Below, in pieces: positions 55,082 through 64,000 of a stretch of DNA of 64,000 nt. Position numbers and translations under genes: made by a program. The stretch lies in assembly GCF_000196115.1 (NCBI RefSeq), contig NC_005027.1, positions 3,224,001-3,288,000 of the forward strand. The letters are read 5' to 3'. Below the pieces are notes generated by a model. It was not told the DNA's origin. It saw only the letters and a list, made by a program, of their open reading frames with translations, and did not search any database. Source of the DNA: Rhodopirellula baltica SH 1. GTDB lineage: Bacteria > Planctomycetota > Planctomycetia > Pirellulales > Pirellulaceae. Every line of letters starts with the position of its first letter. The first letter of the stretch is position 1.

Positions 55082-56233
55082 ATGACTGCATCAGCCCAAG
55101 GTGTGCAATCCACTTCCGCCCAATCTTCCGCGAGCCACCCCGAGCGGGTGTTCAATTTTTCGGCGGGACCAGCCACCATGCCCGAATCGGTGCTGCGGGA
55201 AGTCCAAGATGAGATGCTGTGTTACCCCGGCGCGGGCGCGTCGATCATGGAAATCAGCCACCGTGACAAGTTGTTCGTCGACGTGCTTCATGACGCTGAA
55301 TCCACGATTCGCGAATTGCTGAATGTCAGCGACGATTACTCGGTGATGTTCATGCAAGGCGGAGCGACACTGCAATTCTCCGCGATTCCAGCCAACCTGC
55401 TTCGCGGCAGCGGTAAACGAGCCCAATACGTACTGACGGGATCATGGGGCAAAAAAGCGGTCAAGGAAGCCAAGAAAGAGGGTGACGTCGATGTCCTCTT
55501 CGACGCCGCAGAGTCGAACTATGACCACATTCCGTCAGCGTCCGATTTGGCTTGCCCCGACGACGCTGCCTACATGTACTACTGCAGCAACGAAACCATC
55601 CAAGGCGTTCAGTTCCCAACCGAACCAAACTGCCCGGACTCGGTACCGTTGGTCAGCGACGCGTCCAGCGATTTCCTCTGCCGTCCTTTGCCGATCGAGA
55701 AGTACGGCTTGCTCTACGCCTGTGCTCAAAAGAACGCGGGACCTGCCGGCGTGTCAGTGGTGATCATGCGAAAGGATTTGCTCGACAAAGCCGATCCGAA
55801 CATCCCCGGCTACTTGCACTTCAAGAACCATCACGACAACGACTCGGAATGGAACACTCCACCGACGTTCGCCATCTACGTGCTCGGCAAAGTCGCTCGT
55901 TGGCTTCGCGATGACATGGGCGGACTGGAAAAGATGGAATCCATCAACCACGAAAAATCGCAGCAGTTGTATTCCGTGATCGATTCCAGCAACGGTTTCT
56001 ATCGTGGCCACGCGCAAACGGATTGCCGAAGCCTGATGAACGTGACGTTCAATCTGCCCAGCGACGAACTGACCGCGAAATTCATTGCGGAAGCTGCTGA
56101 GCACAAACTTGCCGCACTCAAGGGTCACCGCAGCGTCGGCGGTATCCGAGCGAGCATCTACAACGCGATGCCTCGTGAAGGTGTCAACGCATTGGCGTCG
56201 TTCATGAACAACTTCGCCAGCAAGAACAGCTAG
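55082..56233 (+). CDS. serC: Phosphoserine aminotransferase
   Basis: Second step of serine synthesis: 3-phosphohydroxypyruvate plus glutamate to phosphoserine. Motifs are VFNFSAGPATMPESVL, MEISHRDKLF, MFMQGGATLQFSAIPANL and the PLP-lysine region YACAQKNAGPAGVSVVI. The protein has 383 residues with a ~20-residue Ser/Gln-rich N-terminus not usual in SerC. serA follows 48 bp later. PLP-dependent, cytoplasmic. The stop at 56231-56233 is followed by a C-rich spacer. Confidence 0.95.
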   Translation: MTASAQGVQSTSAQSSASHPERVFNFSAGPATMPESVLREVQDEMLCYPGAGASIMEISHRDKLFVDVLHDAESTIRELLNVSDDYSVMFMQGGATLQFSAIPANLLRGSGKRAQYVLTGSWGKKAVKEAKKEGDVDVLFDAAESNYDHIPSASDLACPDDAAYMYYCSNETIQGVQFPTEPNCPDSVPLVSDASSDFLCRPLPIEKYGLLYACAQKNAGPAGVSVVIMRKDLLDKADPNIPGYLHFKNHHDNDSEWNTPPTFAIYVLGKVARWLRDDMGGLEKMESINHEKSQQLYSVIDSSNGFYRGHAQTDCRSLMNVTFNLPSDELTAKFIAEAAEHKLAALKGHRSVGGIRASIYNAMPREGVNALASFMNNFASKNS

Positions 56234-56281
56234 ACGGCATCCCACAAACCATCCATCCCCCCTCCAATCTCAGTCCCCAAC

Positions 56282-57904
56282 ATGCATCGCATTCTCGTTC
56301 TGGATGACATCGCCCAAGAAGGCATCGACCTACTCGAAGCCTCCGAAGGAATCGAATACGAAGTTCGCACCAAACTCAAAGGCGAAGAACTTCGCCAATC
56401 ACTCAACGAATTCGACGCGGCGATCCTTCGCAGTGGCGTGACCATCACCCCAGAATCGCTCGAAGGCAACACTCGTCTGCGAGCTTTGGTCCGCGCCGGT
56501 GTGGGAACCGACAACATCGACAAACCCGCCGCCACGCGTCGCGGGATCGTTGTGATGAACACGCCCGCCGGCAACACCGTCAGCACCGCGGAACACACTT
56601 TCGCAATGCTGCTCGCCATGAGCCGCAACATCGCTGCCGCCAACCAAAGTTTGGTCGAAGGCCGCTGGGACCGGAAGAAATTCATGGGCACCCAAGTCGC
56701 CGGCAAGACTCTGGGCATTGTCGGGATGGGCCGAATCGGTCGCGAAGTTGCCTCACGTGCTCAAGCCTTCGACATGGACGTGGTCGCGTTCGATCCGTTC
56801 CTGACCGATGACCAAGCCGAATCGCTGAAGGTCCGACGAGTCGCCACGGTCGACGACATGCTTCCGCAAATCGATTACTTGACCGTCCACACGCCGTTGA
56901 CCCCCGAAACTCGCGGTCTGATCGGCATGGAGCAACTCGAGAAGGTCAAACCTGGCCTGCGAATCATCAACGTCGCTCGTGGTGGAATCTACGACTCCGA
57001 AGCGATGGTCGAAGGCCTGAAGTCAGGCAAACTCGGCGGCGTTGCTCTGGACGTCTACGAAAACGAACCTTGCACGGACAGCCCGCTGTTCGGCATGCCC
57101 GGCGTTGTCTGCACACCTCACCTGGGTGCCAGCACCGAAGAAGCCCAAACGCAAGTCGCCGTCGAAGGCATCCACCTACTGTTGAACTACTTGCGAACCG
57201 GCGAGATTCGTCACAGTGTCAACGTCGCGTCGCTTGACCCCAAAACGCTGGCCGAACTCCGTGGTCACCTCAACGTGGCTCACCGCTTGGGGTTGTTTCT
57301 CAGTCAATTGCACGGCGGTGGCATCGACCACGCTCGCTTGACCTTCCGCGGCGAAGTCTCCGGCAAAGACACCCGAGTTCTCAACAACGCGTTCTGCGCT
57401 GGCCTGCTGGAACGTGTGGTCGAAGACGCCAACGTGATCAACTCGGAAATGCTGCTTCGCGAACGCGGCATTGAACTGACCTGCGAACGCGTCGGCGACA
57501 AAGGTGCCTTCACCAGCAGCATCACCGCTGAGGTCAGCGGCAACGGCAAAACCGTTCAAGCCGGTGCCGCAATCCTCGGTCATGAAATGCCTCGCTTGAT
57601 TTTGGTCAACGGCTATCGCCTGGAATCGTTCTTGGATGGCAAACTGTTGGTCTTTGTCCACAAGGACGTGCCTGGAATCATCGGTCGTGTCGGAACGACA
57701 TTCGGCAGCCACGGCGTCAACATCGCTCAGATGGCGGTCGGACGAGAAGGCGACGCTCCCGGCGGTGCAGCCATAGGCGTTCTCAGCCTGGACGGCGAAG
57801 TGCCGACCGCGGCACTCGATGACTTGCTCGCCATTGATGCAATCACGGAATGCCAAGTCATCGACATGCCCGGTGCTGGCCAATTGCCAAGCTGGCTCAG
57901 CTAG
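56282..57904 (+). CDS. serA: D-3-phosphoglycerate dehydrogenase
   Basis: First step of serine synthesis. The 540-residue enzyme has the long SerA architecture: substrate domain (LDDIAQEGIDLLEASEGIE), NAD fold GIVGMGRIGREVASRA, active-site RGGIYD and TPHLGAST regions, an intervening ASB domain (VNVASLDPKTLAELRGHLNV) and a C-terminal ACT domain (FVHKDVPGIIGRVGTTFGSH) for probable serine feedback. It forms an operon with serC and ends at a clear terminator. Confidence 0.95.
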   Translation: MHRILVLDDIAQEGIDLLEASEGIEYEVRTKLKGEELRQSLNEFDAAILRSGVTITPESLEGNTRLRALVRAGVGTDNIDKPAATRRGIVVMNTPAGNTVSTAEHTFAMLLAMSRNIAAANQSLVEGRWDRKKFMGTQVAGKTLGIVGMGRIGREVASRAQAFDMDVVAFDPFLTDDQAESLKVRRVATVDDMLPQIDYLTVHTPLTPETRGLIGMEQLEKVKPGLRIINVARGGIYDSEAMVEGLKSGKLGGVALDVYENEPCTDSPLFGMPGVVCTPHLGASTEEAQTQVAVEGIHLLLNYLRTGEIRHSVNVASLDPKTLAELRGHLNVAHRLGLFLSQLHGGGIDHARLTFRGEVSGKDTRVLNNAFCAGLLERVVEDANVINSEMLLRERGIELTCERVGDKGAFTSSITAEVSGNGKTVQAGAAILGHEMPRLILVNGYRLESFLDGKLLVFVHKDVPGIIGRVGTTFGSHGVNIAQMAVGREGDAPGGAAIGVLSLDGEVPTAALDDLLAIDAITECQVIDMPGAGQLPSWLS

Positions 57905-57976
57905 GCGTTGCCTTTCGAAAGGTCAGATGCCTTTTCGGATGATGCCCGATCGCAGCAAACATGACAGCAAGAAATG

Positions 57977-58010
57977 AAAAAGGCTCGGTGAGATCACCGA
58001 GCCTTTTTTG
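57977..58010 (+). terminator. Intrinsic terminator of serC-serA
   Basis: AAAAGGCTCGGTGA pairs with TCACCGAGCCTTTT around a short loop, followed by TTTTTTG. It lies 72 bp after the serA stop codon on the coding strand and is a strong Rho-independent candidate. Confidence 0.9.
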
Positions 58011-58087
58011 TTGAACTGAGCCTTTTTAGTCGACATTGTATCGTCGCATCACTGCTTCTAAGCACGTGAGCTGAGTCATTGGGCTTG

Positions 58088-58180
58088 ATCACGTCGCGGC
58101 GTCTCTCCGAGACGCTGTCATTTGCGAGTCTCAGAGAGACTCGCCTACGTGAGGTTCTACCCGATCATTCCTGCCGACCT
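58088..58180. repeat. Palindromic repeat and dispersed-repeat half copy
   Basis: A CACGTCGCGGCGTCTCTCC-type arm at about 58088-58117 is inverted near 58122-58153 (GAGTCTCAGAGAGACTCGCC), forming a broken hairpin of CTCTC/GAGAG blocks. Immediately after, 58161-58180 is CCGATCATTCCTGCCGACCT, the reverse complement of the first block of the repeat at 7372-7424. Between the serA terminator and the SH3-protein gene. Confidence 0.65.
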
Positions 58181-58199
58181 GATTGAGCCAATTGTCTAA

Positions 58200-60227
58200 T
58201 CAGCGAACAATTCGAGCCGCGGATGTCGCCATCACGTGCGGCGTATCGATACCTTTCAAATACCCGCTCTCGCCGGTCACCCGAATGGTGGCTCCCAGAT
58301 GCGAGTGCACATCAACACCGGGCGCGGGAGTGATGTAGGCAAGCGTTCGTCCGCCGCGATCGGTGATCGCATAAGGTGGGCGTGTCGGATCGGCTGAATA
58401 AACCTCTACCAAAGTTCCTTCATGAACGGGCAAGGCCGCTGGTGCGGGTGCCGGAACTTCATGAGCAACCGTCGCGGTGTTTTGAACTGGCAGGGTCGCC
58501 GGAGCCTGATTCATAGAAGATGGTTGAGAGCCATAGTTGATCTGCGAGCCCGTTGTGGCAACCGACGAAATCGGCGCGACATTTGAGTGAATCGTCGGAA
58601 CGGGCGTGATTGGCGTGGGCAATCCCAACGTCTGGACAACCGTTTCCCCATCTCTTCGTTGGGCAACGACCTGATACTCCCGGCAACGAGTCGCCAAGGC
58701 GTGCAGTTGCAAGCGTTCAGCGGCTTCCGCAACCAAACCGATTTCGGGTGCCGATGCTCCACGAGCCATCAGCTTTGAAAACAAAACTGGCAAGGTCGCC
58801 ACATCGGATTGAGCAACATCGCGTTGCACTTGTTCCATTTGAGCCGCTGCGATGGTTCGCAACTTAGGCGTAGCGGGCGGAAAGACTGCCGAGACCTGCT
58901 GGATGCCCGAAGGCTGACTCGGATTGATCGAGCCACCCGCCGTCGTGACGATCCCGTTCCCGTCCACCATCCGTGGACGCGACGTGATCGTCATGGTCGA
59001 ATCTTGCTGTGGCTGCACCGGCGAAAACGCAGCGGCGGAAGCAGTCGTCGATGCCACACTTGTACCGATTGGTAACACACCGCTGCCAACAACGGGTTCA
59101 CTGGCAGGAACGGCAACGCTCGGTGAAGCAGACATCGTCTCTTCGTGCGCTACTGTGGCAACGTCGTTGGCGATCGTTTCAGTACGAGCGATTCGATGTT
59201 CTTCAATCGGCACCAAATCTGGAATGCGACGACTTGATCGTGTGACAGGTTCGAGATCAGCAGCCTCTTTGGAACCGCCACCGACCAACGACTCCAGCCC
59301 ACGAGCAATTCGATCAGACAAACTTCGTGGGTGGTGGTCTTTCTTTTCTTCGATCTCCGCTCCGGGATGAGCTTGTTCTTCGTTGCGACTCAAACGAGCA
59401 ACACGTTCGGCCAATTCGCGGCGTGGGTGCGATCGTTCGGCATCTGTCTCTCCAAGATGCGTGTCGGTGTCCAAGTCCCAATCTTCGTCCGCCACGTCAG
59501 CTTCGAACTGCGACATCGCCACGCGAGGTTGCGGGGCAGCAGGGGTGGGCTCAGTGTTTCCGTCCGGCAAGAACATATGCTGAGCCGGCTCGGGTCGCTT
59601 CAAACTCGCAACCAAAGCTTCCGCGGTTGCTGCGGTTTGATCGCGATGAATCCAGCGAAACTCGCCGGACGGTGGTACCACTCGGTACCAGGTTTGTGGC
59701 CCATCGGGCCCTTCCCGTTCGCTGCTTCCAACGATTGTGACTTCTTCACCTTTTGCCAGTTGAACTTGCCAGCGGTAGCGGCGAGCACGACCAAGATTGG
59801 TACCGATCCACGCAACGGTTTTGTCTTCCGTCACGGTCGCGGTTCCCAGAACATCACCACCGCTTTGTCGCTTTGGCTGGGCTTGCTGACCGAGCTTGAC
59901 GGCGTCGGCAGCCACCCAGCAAAAACTTTGCTCGACCGGACGCACACCCAGCCATCCATCACCTGTTTCGACATAGACCTCAAGCTCTTGTCCGTGTCGC
60001 ACCGATTCGGTCTTGTAATATTCGCCTGAAGGCCCACAACGCAGATGGGCTCCTTCATCGGATACAAACACCAGGTAGGGCTGGCTAACCGTGTTGGCGG
60101 CATTGTCCTGGCCATTCGCGGAACCAGTGACGGTCGCGACGAAGGCTAGACCGCCCAAAACGAATTTCAGAGCGAAGGATGAAAGCATCCCCGCATGCAG
60201 CGAAGGGGTGGCGGTGTGTTCGTTCAT
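58200..60227 (-). CDS. Exported SH3-domain protein
   Basis: About 675 residues from ATG 60227. A signal peptide (SFALKFVLGGLAFVATVTGS) is followed by two bacterial SH3-like domains: LVFVSDEGAHLRCGPSGEYY to the DAVKL region, and TVAWIGTNLGRARRYRWQVQ with a later TWYRVVPPSGEFRWIH. A long Ser/Thr/Ala/Pro- and Gln-rich low-complexity middle follows, then a C-terminal domain (VYSADPTRPPYAITDRGGRT). It probably binds cell-envelope glycans or proteins. An upstream ATG at 60317 is in frame but adds basic residues before the signal. Confidence 0.78.
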   Translation of the reverse strand: MNEHTATPSLHAGMLSSFALKFVLGGLAFVATVTGSANGQDNAANTVSQPYLVFVSDEGAHLRCGPSGEYYKTESVRHGQELEVYVETGDGWLGVRPVEQSFCWVAADAVKLGQQAQPKRQSGGDVLGTATVTEDKTVAWIGTNLGRARRYRWQVQLAKGEEVTIVGSSEREGPDGPQTWYRVVPPSGEFRWIHRDQTAATAEALVASLKRPEPAQHMFLPDGNTEPTPAAPQPRVAMSQFEADVADEDWDLDTDTHLGETDAERSHPRRELAERVARLSRNEEQAHPGAEIEEKKDHHPRSLSDRIARGLESLVGGGSKEAADLEPVTRSSRRIPDLVPIEEHRIARTETIANDVATVAHEETMSASPSVAVPASEPVVGSGVLPIGTSVASTTASAAAFSPVQPQQDSTMTITSRPRMVDGNGIVTTAGGSINPSQPSGIQQVSAVFPPATPKLRTIAAAQMEQVQRDVAQSDVATLPVLFSKLMARGASAPEIGLVAEAAERLQLHALATRCREYQVVAQRRDGETVVQTLGLPTPITPVPTIHSNVAPISSVATTGSQINYGSQPSSMNQAPATLPVQNTATVAHEVPAPAPAALPVHEGTLVEVYSADPTRPPYAITDRGGRTLAYITPAPGVDVHSHLGATIRVTGESGYLKGIDTPHVMATSAARIVR

Positions 60228-60502
60228 CAAAACACTGCGTATGGCGCGGAAAACCGGAAGGTGCCGCCTCCAGACCAGCCTGACGAGACGGCGATGCACA
60301 TCAAAACAGGGCATCACACCGATCGATAGCTAGATTCCGCCGTCCGCGGCAAGATCAATCGCTCGCGGAACGCCGCCGAGCGGTCAATTTCAAACGCTCG
60401 TACCAATTCCCTAGGCTCGCCCTATCACTCAGTCCACTAACCAACGCGACTCACGCGTGACGGAAAGAATCGAGCTTCGGCGTGCGCGTCCTGGAAACCT
60501 CA

Positions 60503-61573
60503 TCAGATCCGGTCTTCCGATCCGCTCGCCTGCAGGGCGGCAACAACTTCGCGAACCCGTTCCTCGGAAGTTTTCGGCGCCACCAAAGTCGCGTCCGCGG
60601 TTTGCACGACAATCAGATCGTGAACATCAATCGTCGCGATCGTGTGTCCAGGAGTCCCATGGATGATGCAACCCGTCGAATCAACGCTGACATGCGATCC
60701 AACAACAGCGTTTCCGAATTCATCAGCCGGGTGCAGACGAGAAACGGCCTGCCAGCTTCCGACATCATCCCAGTCGAATGGAGCCTCAATGACGACGACG
60801 GGTGAATGTCGTTCCATCACGGCGTAGTCGATCGACTTGCCTTCAATAGCGGCGAATTCTTTTTGCAGCACCTCGTCGTAATCGTCGGTGCCAATCGCAT
60901 CCGAGATCGCCTGGATGTGCGAATACATTTCCGGCTCGTGTTGCTCAAGCGCGTCCAAAATCGTTTGAGCCTTCCAAAGGAAAATGCCGCTGTTCCACGA
61001 AAACGTTCCCTCGTCCAAATACTTCTTCGCGGTCGCCGAATCTGGTTTTTCGCGGAACGTTTTGACTTTGTACGCCTCGTGCCCTTCGATCACATCACCA
61101 CGTTGGATGTAGCCAAACGATTCCGCGGGATAAGAAGGCTTGATCCCAAAGGTCACAATCGCATCAGGGTGTTCGGCCAAGATCGCTTCACCACGCCGAA
61201 CGCCTTCGGCGAATTTGTCGTGCTGCAAAATCACGTGATCGGAAGGGCAAACCAACATCACCGCATCGGGATCTTCGTGAGCCACCAAGGCGGCTGCTAA
61301 TCCCACGCAGGGAGCGGTGTCGCGACGGCATGGTTCGCCCACGATCGTTTCGCGGCGAAGTTCGGGCAGTTGTTCCGCAATTGGCTCCACCAACGCGACC
61401 GAAGTCAACACGTGTGTTCGCTCAGCCGGAATCACCGAACTAAGCCGATCTCGCGTGGCCTGAATCATCGTGCGATCGCCCGCCAGCGACAGCAATTGTT
61501 TGGGCTTGGCTTTCCGAGAAGCGGGCCAAAAGCGAGTTCCGCTGCCACCTGCCATGATGATTGCGTGAAGCAT
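60503..61573 (-). CDS. Mannose-1-phosphate guanylyltransferase
   Basis: Makes GDP-mannose from mannose 1-phosphate and GTP for polysaccharide synthesis. The 356-residue protein is a nucleotidyltransferase with the N-terminal pyrophosphorylase motif MAGGSGTRFWPASR, KPKQLLSLAGD, FGIKPSYPAESFGYIQRG, FREKPDSATAKKYL and WNSGIFLWKA. It has only the pyrophosphorylase domain and lacks the isomerase domain of bifunctional ManC/AlgA. It could be linked to the glycan genes near 52-54 kb. Confidence 0.92.
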   Translation of the reverse strand: MLHAIIMAGGSGTRFWPASRKAKPKQLLSLAGDRTMIQATRDRLSSVIPAERTHVLTSVALVEPIAEQLPELRRETIVGEPCRRDTAPCVGLAAALVAHEDPDAVMLVCPSDHVILQHDKFAEGVRRGEAILAEHPDAIVTFGIKPSYPAESFGYIQRGDVIEGHEAYKVKTFREKPDSATAKKYLDEGTFSWNSGIFLWKAQTILDALEQHEPEMYSHIQAISDAIGTDDYDEVLQKEFAAIEGKSIDYAVMERHSPVVVIEAPFDWDDVGSWQAVSRLHPADEFGNAVVGSHVSVDSTGCIIHGTPGHTIATIDVHDLIVVQTADATLVAPKTSEERVREVVAALQASGSEDRI

Positions 61574-61624
61574 GAATCGAGTCCGTGTTGAAAGTCGAGT
61601 CGAATGGAGAAGATAATTCTGCGG

Positions 61625-63961
61625 CTACTTTTCCGATTGATTGATCCGCTCACGCAACAATTGCAATGCGGTGGAGAAGATCTCAACGTCGGGAGCGAGT
61701 TCTGCCGCCCGTTGTAATTGCTTTTCCGCTGCTGGCAAATCACCGGACAAATACAACGCCAATCCATACCGGTATTGAACGTCGGCGTTGTTGGATGCCA
61801 ACTTTGCGTCGCGTCCCAACAGCGGCAGCTCATCACGTCGAAGCTGCACCGCTTTTTCGGAAGTTTGCTTCATCAATTCGTTCAGTGCCCCGCTGCCGCC
61901 GAACAACTGAACGATCGCTGACTGCGCCTCACGAGATTGAGCCGCGGCGGAGACCAATTGATCTAGCATCGCGGCGTAGTTGGTCCGCGGCCCGGACATG
62001 CTTGGCTGGACGCGAATGGCATTCTCGTAGGCTTTTGCAGCTTCCAAGTAATCGCCGCGTTGCTCGCTAAGCGATGCCCATGCCATGTGAGCGCCGGCTC
62101 GGTCCGACGCCAACATCAACTCATCTTCGATCGCATCGATCGCCAAGTCGGCTTGCTTTTGCCGCGTACCAGAAAGCGTCTGATAGCCACCTGACGACAC
62201 CAACGCCTTCGTCGCTTCGCTGCGAACCAACTGAGAAGAATCCTTCAACAGTGGCATCAAAATTTTCACGGCGTCCGATGGACTGCTTGCTCCCATCACT
62301 CGCGCCGCCGTCGCCCGAAGAATCGGATGCTCACTCGGATCCTTCAAAACTGTTTTCGCGGCGGAGATCGCTTCTCGGCCTCGACCGTTCTGCAGAAGCT
62401 CATCCAGCGTTGTCGCACGTGCCAGCACAGGAGCGATCTCAGGAGGTTGTGTCACGTACCGCAGTGCTTTTGAAACGATGCCTGAATCGCCCGTTCGCAG
62501 TCCCGCCAGGATCTCGCCATAGTGTGCCGGAGTCTGGCGGTTGTCGCCATACCACTTCTCACAAGCTTCATCGCACCACTGATCGGTTTTCGAGATTGCG
62601 TCGGCGACTTCTTCATCGCCTTCCGAAGCAGCCAATAGCCAATCCTGGTACAGCGTCAGCGATTCTCGTTTGTCTGCGGAGATGCTTTCGAGCTGATCCT
62701 TTACATGGCAACTGCTGCATGCGTTCGGCGTCCCGATGGAAACGGATAGATCCGGCCGGGGAACTCGCAAGCTATGGTCGCGGCGTGGATCAACTTCCAT
62801 GTACGTCGTGTGAGGCATGTGGCAATTGACGCACTTCGCACCCTCGGAACCAACCGCGTGATGATGATGAGATGGAACGTCATACTTTCCTGCGGCGTGC
62901 TGGTGGCAAGACGTACAAGTTTCATTGCCAGGATGCTTCAATTCCAACGAGTGCGGGTCATGACAGTCCGTGCATCGGATTCCCTTGTGAAACATCTTGC
63001 TCTGCACAAACGATCCATAGACATAAACTTCGTCTTTGATCTGCCCGTCATCGTGGTAAGTATCACCGCGAAGCAATTCCAAGTTGAAGTGACTGCAGAA
63101 CGGATCGCCCGCCTGGTAGTCCGCATCCATCACACTCCTGCGACTGTGACACGGCGCGCACGCTTCCAATTGGCCGGTAGCGTCCTCGCCCTTTAATTGA
63201 GCAAGCCCGTAGCCATGGTGCCGATCCCAAAAAAGCGAGTTCCCACGAGCCATCTCGATGTGCAAACTTGCGGGACCGTGACAAGCTTCGCAACTAACGT
63301 CGATCTCTGAAAACGTTGTGTGGTAGGTCAGCGTTTCGACATCGTGGTTCGTCTTCAAGTTGGTCGAGTGACAATCCGCGCACATGGTTTGCCAACGCTG
63401 AGCCACACCGGTCCAGTGCAATGGGTCGTCGGGTTCAAGCTTCTCAGGCACATCCGGCGGACGCAAATAGAACCACTCTTCGCGCTGGGTATCCCAACTG
63501 ATTCTCAAGACTTGCAAACGCCCGATCTCATCCTCGCTCGCCTCCGGATCGCGATCAAACTCGACCATGTATTGCTGCAGCGGGTCGACTCCGAACACAT
63601 ACTTCACCTCGAAATCCTGCATCTCACCATCGGGGCCTTCGGTATGGACCATGAACCGGCCGCCGTCTCGAAACAGTCGGTTCTGCAATCCGTCATGCTC
63701 GAAGACGACATCGTTGAAATTGCCGATGACGCTTTCGTCAGTCGCCACATCCATGGCCAAATCATGGTGAGAACCTTTGAAGGCCAATGATTCGGTTTGG
63801 TGGCACTCAACGCAGGCATCTCGCCCGACATAAGTCGCAACCGCAGTTTTAGGCAGACCGGTGAAATAGTCCGCGGCAACAACGCCCGTGATCAACACGA
63901 CCAGAGAGACGAAGACCAGCGTCAACGGTCGCTTGAGTTGATTTCGAAGGGCGAGAAGCAT
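61625..63961 (-). CDS. Eight-heme c-type cytochrome with TPR domain
   Basis: A 778-residue protein with one N-terminal membrane helix (PLTLVFVSLVVLITGVVAA) that probably anchors it facing the periplasm. Eight CxxCH motifs are visible (CVECH, CADCH, CEACH, CAPCH, CTDCH, CTSCH, CVNCH, CSSCH), in a cytochrome c-554-like fold with CEACHGPASLH. Residues from about 540 on are HEAT/TPR-like helices (YLEAAKAYENAIRVQPSMSG, YGLALYLSGDLPAAEKQLQR). It resembles the 7-heme lipoprotein at 31-33 kb in plan. A likely respiratory electron carrier. Its 5' region runs to the window edge (63962-64000). Confidence 0.88.
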   Translation of the reverse strand: MLLALRNQLKRPLTLVFVSLVVLITGVVAADYFTGLPKTAVATYVGRDACVECHQTESLAFKGSHHDLAMDVATDESVIGNFNDVVFEHDGLQNRLFRDGGRFMVHTEGPDGEMQDFEVKYVFGVDPLQQYMVEFDRDPEASEDEIGRLQVLRISWDTQREEWFYLRPPDVPEKLEPDDPLHWTGVAQRWQTMCADCHSTNLKTNHDVETLTYHTTFSEIDVSCEACHGPASLHIEMARGNSLFWDRHHGYGLAQLKGEDATGQLEACAPCHSRRSVMDADYQAGDPFCSHFNLELLRGDTYHDDGQIKDEVYVYGSFVQSKMFHKGIRCTDCHDPHSLELKHPGNETCTSCHQHAAGKYDVPSHHHHAVGSEGAKCVNCHMPHTTYMEVDPRRDHSLRVPRPDLSVSIGTPNACSSCHVKDQLESISADKRESLTLYQDWLLAASEGDEEVADAISKTDQWCDEACEKWYGDNRQTPAHYGEILAGLRTGDSGIVSKALRYVTQPPEIAPVLARATTLDELLQNGRGREAISAAKTVLKDPSEHPILRATAARVMGASSPSDAVKILMPLLKDSSQLVRSEATKALVSSGGYQTLSGTRQKQADLAIDAIEDELMLASDRAGAHMAWASLSEQRGDYLEAAKAYENAIRVQPSMSGPRTNYAAMLDQLVSAAAQSREAQSAIVQLFGGSGALNELMKQTSEKAVQLRRDELPLLGRDAKLASNNADVQYRYGLALYLSGDLPAAEKQLQRAAELAPDVEIFSTALQLLRERINQSEK

Positions 63962-64000
63962 GAAGAGAAAACGGGAAAGGAAGGGGAGGACGGGTCAGCA

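Noticed and set aside
1-64000. tRNA or rRNA genes
   Set aside because: I saw no convincing T-arm and anticodon arrangement or rRNA sequence in the intergenic regions by eye; a covariance-model scan would be decisive.

Overview
This window looks like part of a planctomycete chromosome, most likely Rhodopirellula or a close relative. The indications are a PVC-type heme-binding dehydrogenase-like protein, a secreted sulfatase and GDSL hydrolase, two large multiheme cytochromes with TPR repeats, a methanofuran/H4MPT-type C1 gene pair in a bacterium, moderately high GC, and many short palindromic intergenic repeats. All functions are inferred from recognisable motifs; no database search was possible.

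Layout. 0-8.4 kb: purK-purE, a GrpB-like protein, a 242-bp tandem repeat, an aldo/keto reductase, a compact run of esterase, dehydroquinate-synthase-like and secreted propeller-like genes, and a DUF2071 protein. 8.4-10.9 kb: an accessory array of small genes separated by near-identical ~140-150 bp sites with the architecture of integron attC sites. The genes are a membrane protein, a ParD antitoxin with a nonsense-mutated ParE toxin, and two unknown small proteins. 10.9-13.4 kb: an IS91-like element (tyrosine recombinase plus HUH transposase) with 27/28-bp imperfect terminal inverted repeats, abutting the last attC-like site. 13.4-16.3 kb: a DUF2185 protein, a second tyrosine recombinase with a damaged or unusual N-terminus and a long C-terminal extension, and a cluster of MITE-like repeats.

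16.3-25 kb: a TatA-like pair, the PVC-type heme protein, SGNH hydrolase, sulfatase and Gfo/Idh/MocA oxidoreductase, separated by palindromic repeats. 25-37 kb: mfd, a PQQ-like propeller protein, mfnF- and mfnE-like genes, a 7-heme lipoprotein cytochrome, glyA, a response regulator and an unknown protein. 37-54.7 kb: a large zinc metalloprotease, queG with a cation/proton antiporter, an ABC-2 exporter operon with a coiled-coil acidic partner, folC, a CNNM/CorC-like protein, an atypical SDR, and a glycosyltransferase plus O-antigen-ligase-like pair. 55-64 kb: serC-serA (serine synthesis, functionally linked to glyA), an SH3-domain protein, mannose-1-phosphate guanylyltransferase and an 8-heme TPR cytochrome.

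The most unusual part is 8.4-15.4 kb. Each of two successive cassettes begins and ends with its own 12-13-bp complementary sequence, which is what excision and insertion as a circle would leave. Beside this array sit an IS91-like element whose recombinase may need slippage at a run of seven A residues, and a second tyrosine recombinase that could be a decayed or noncanonical integron-type integrase.
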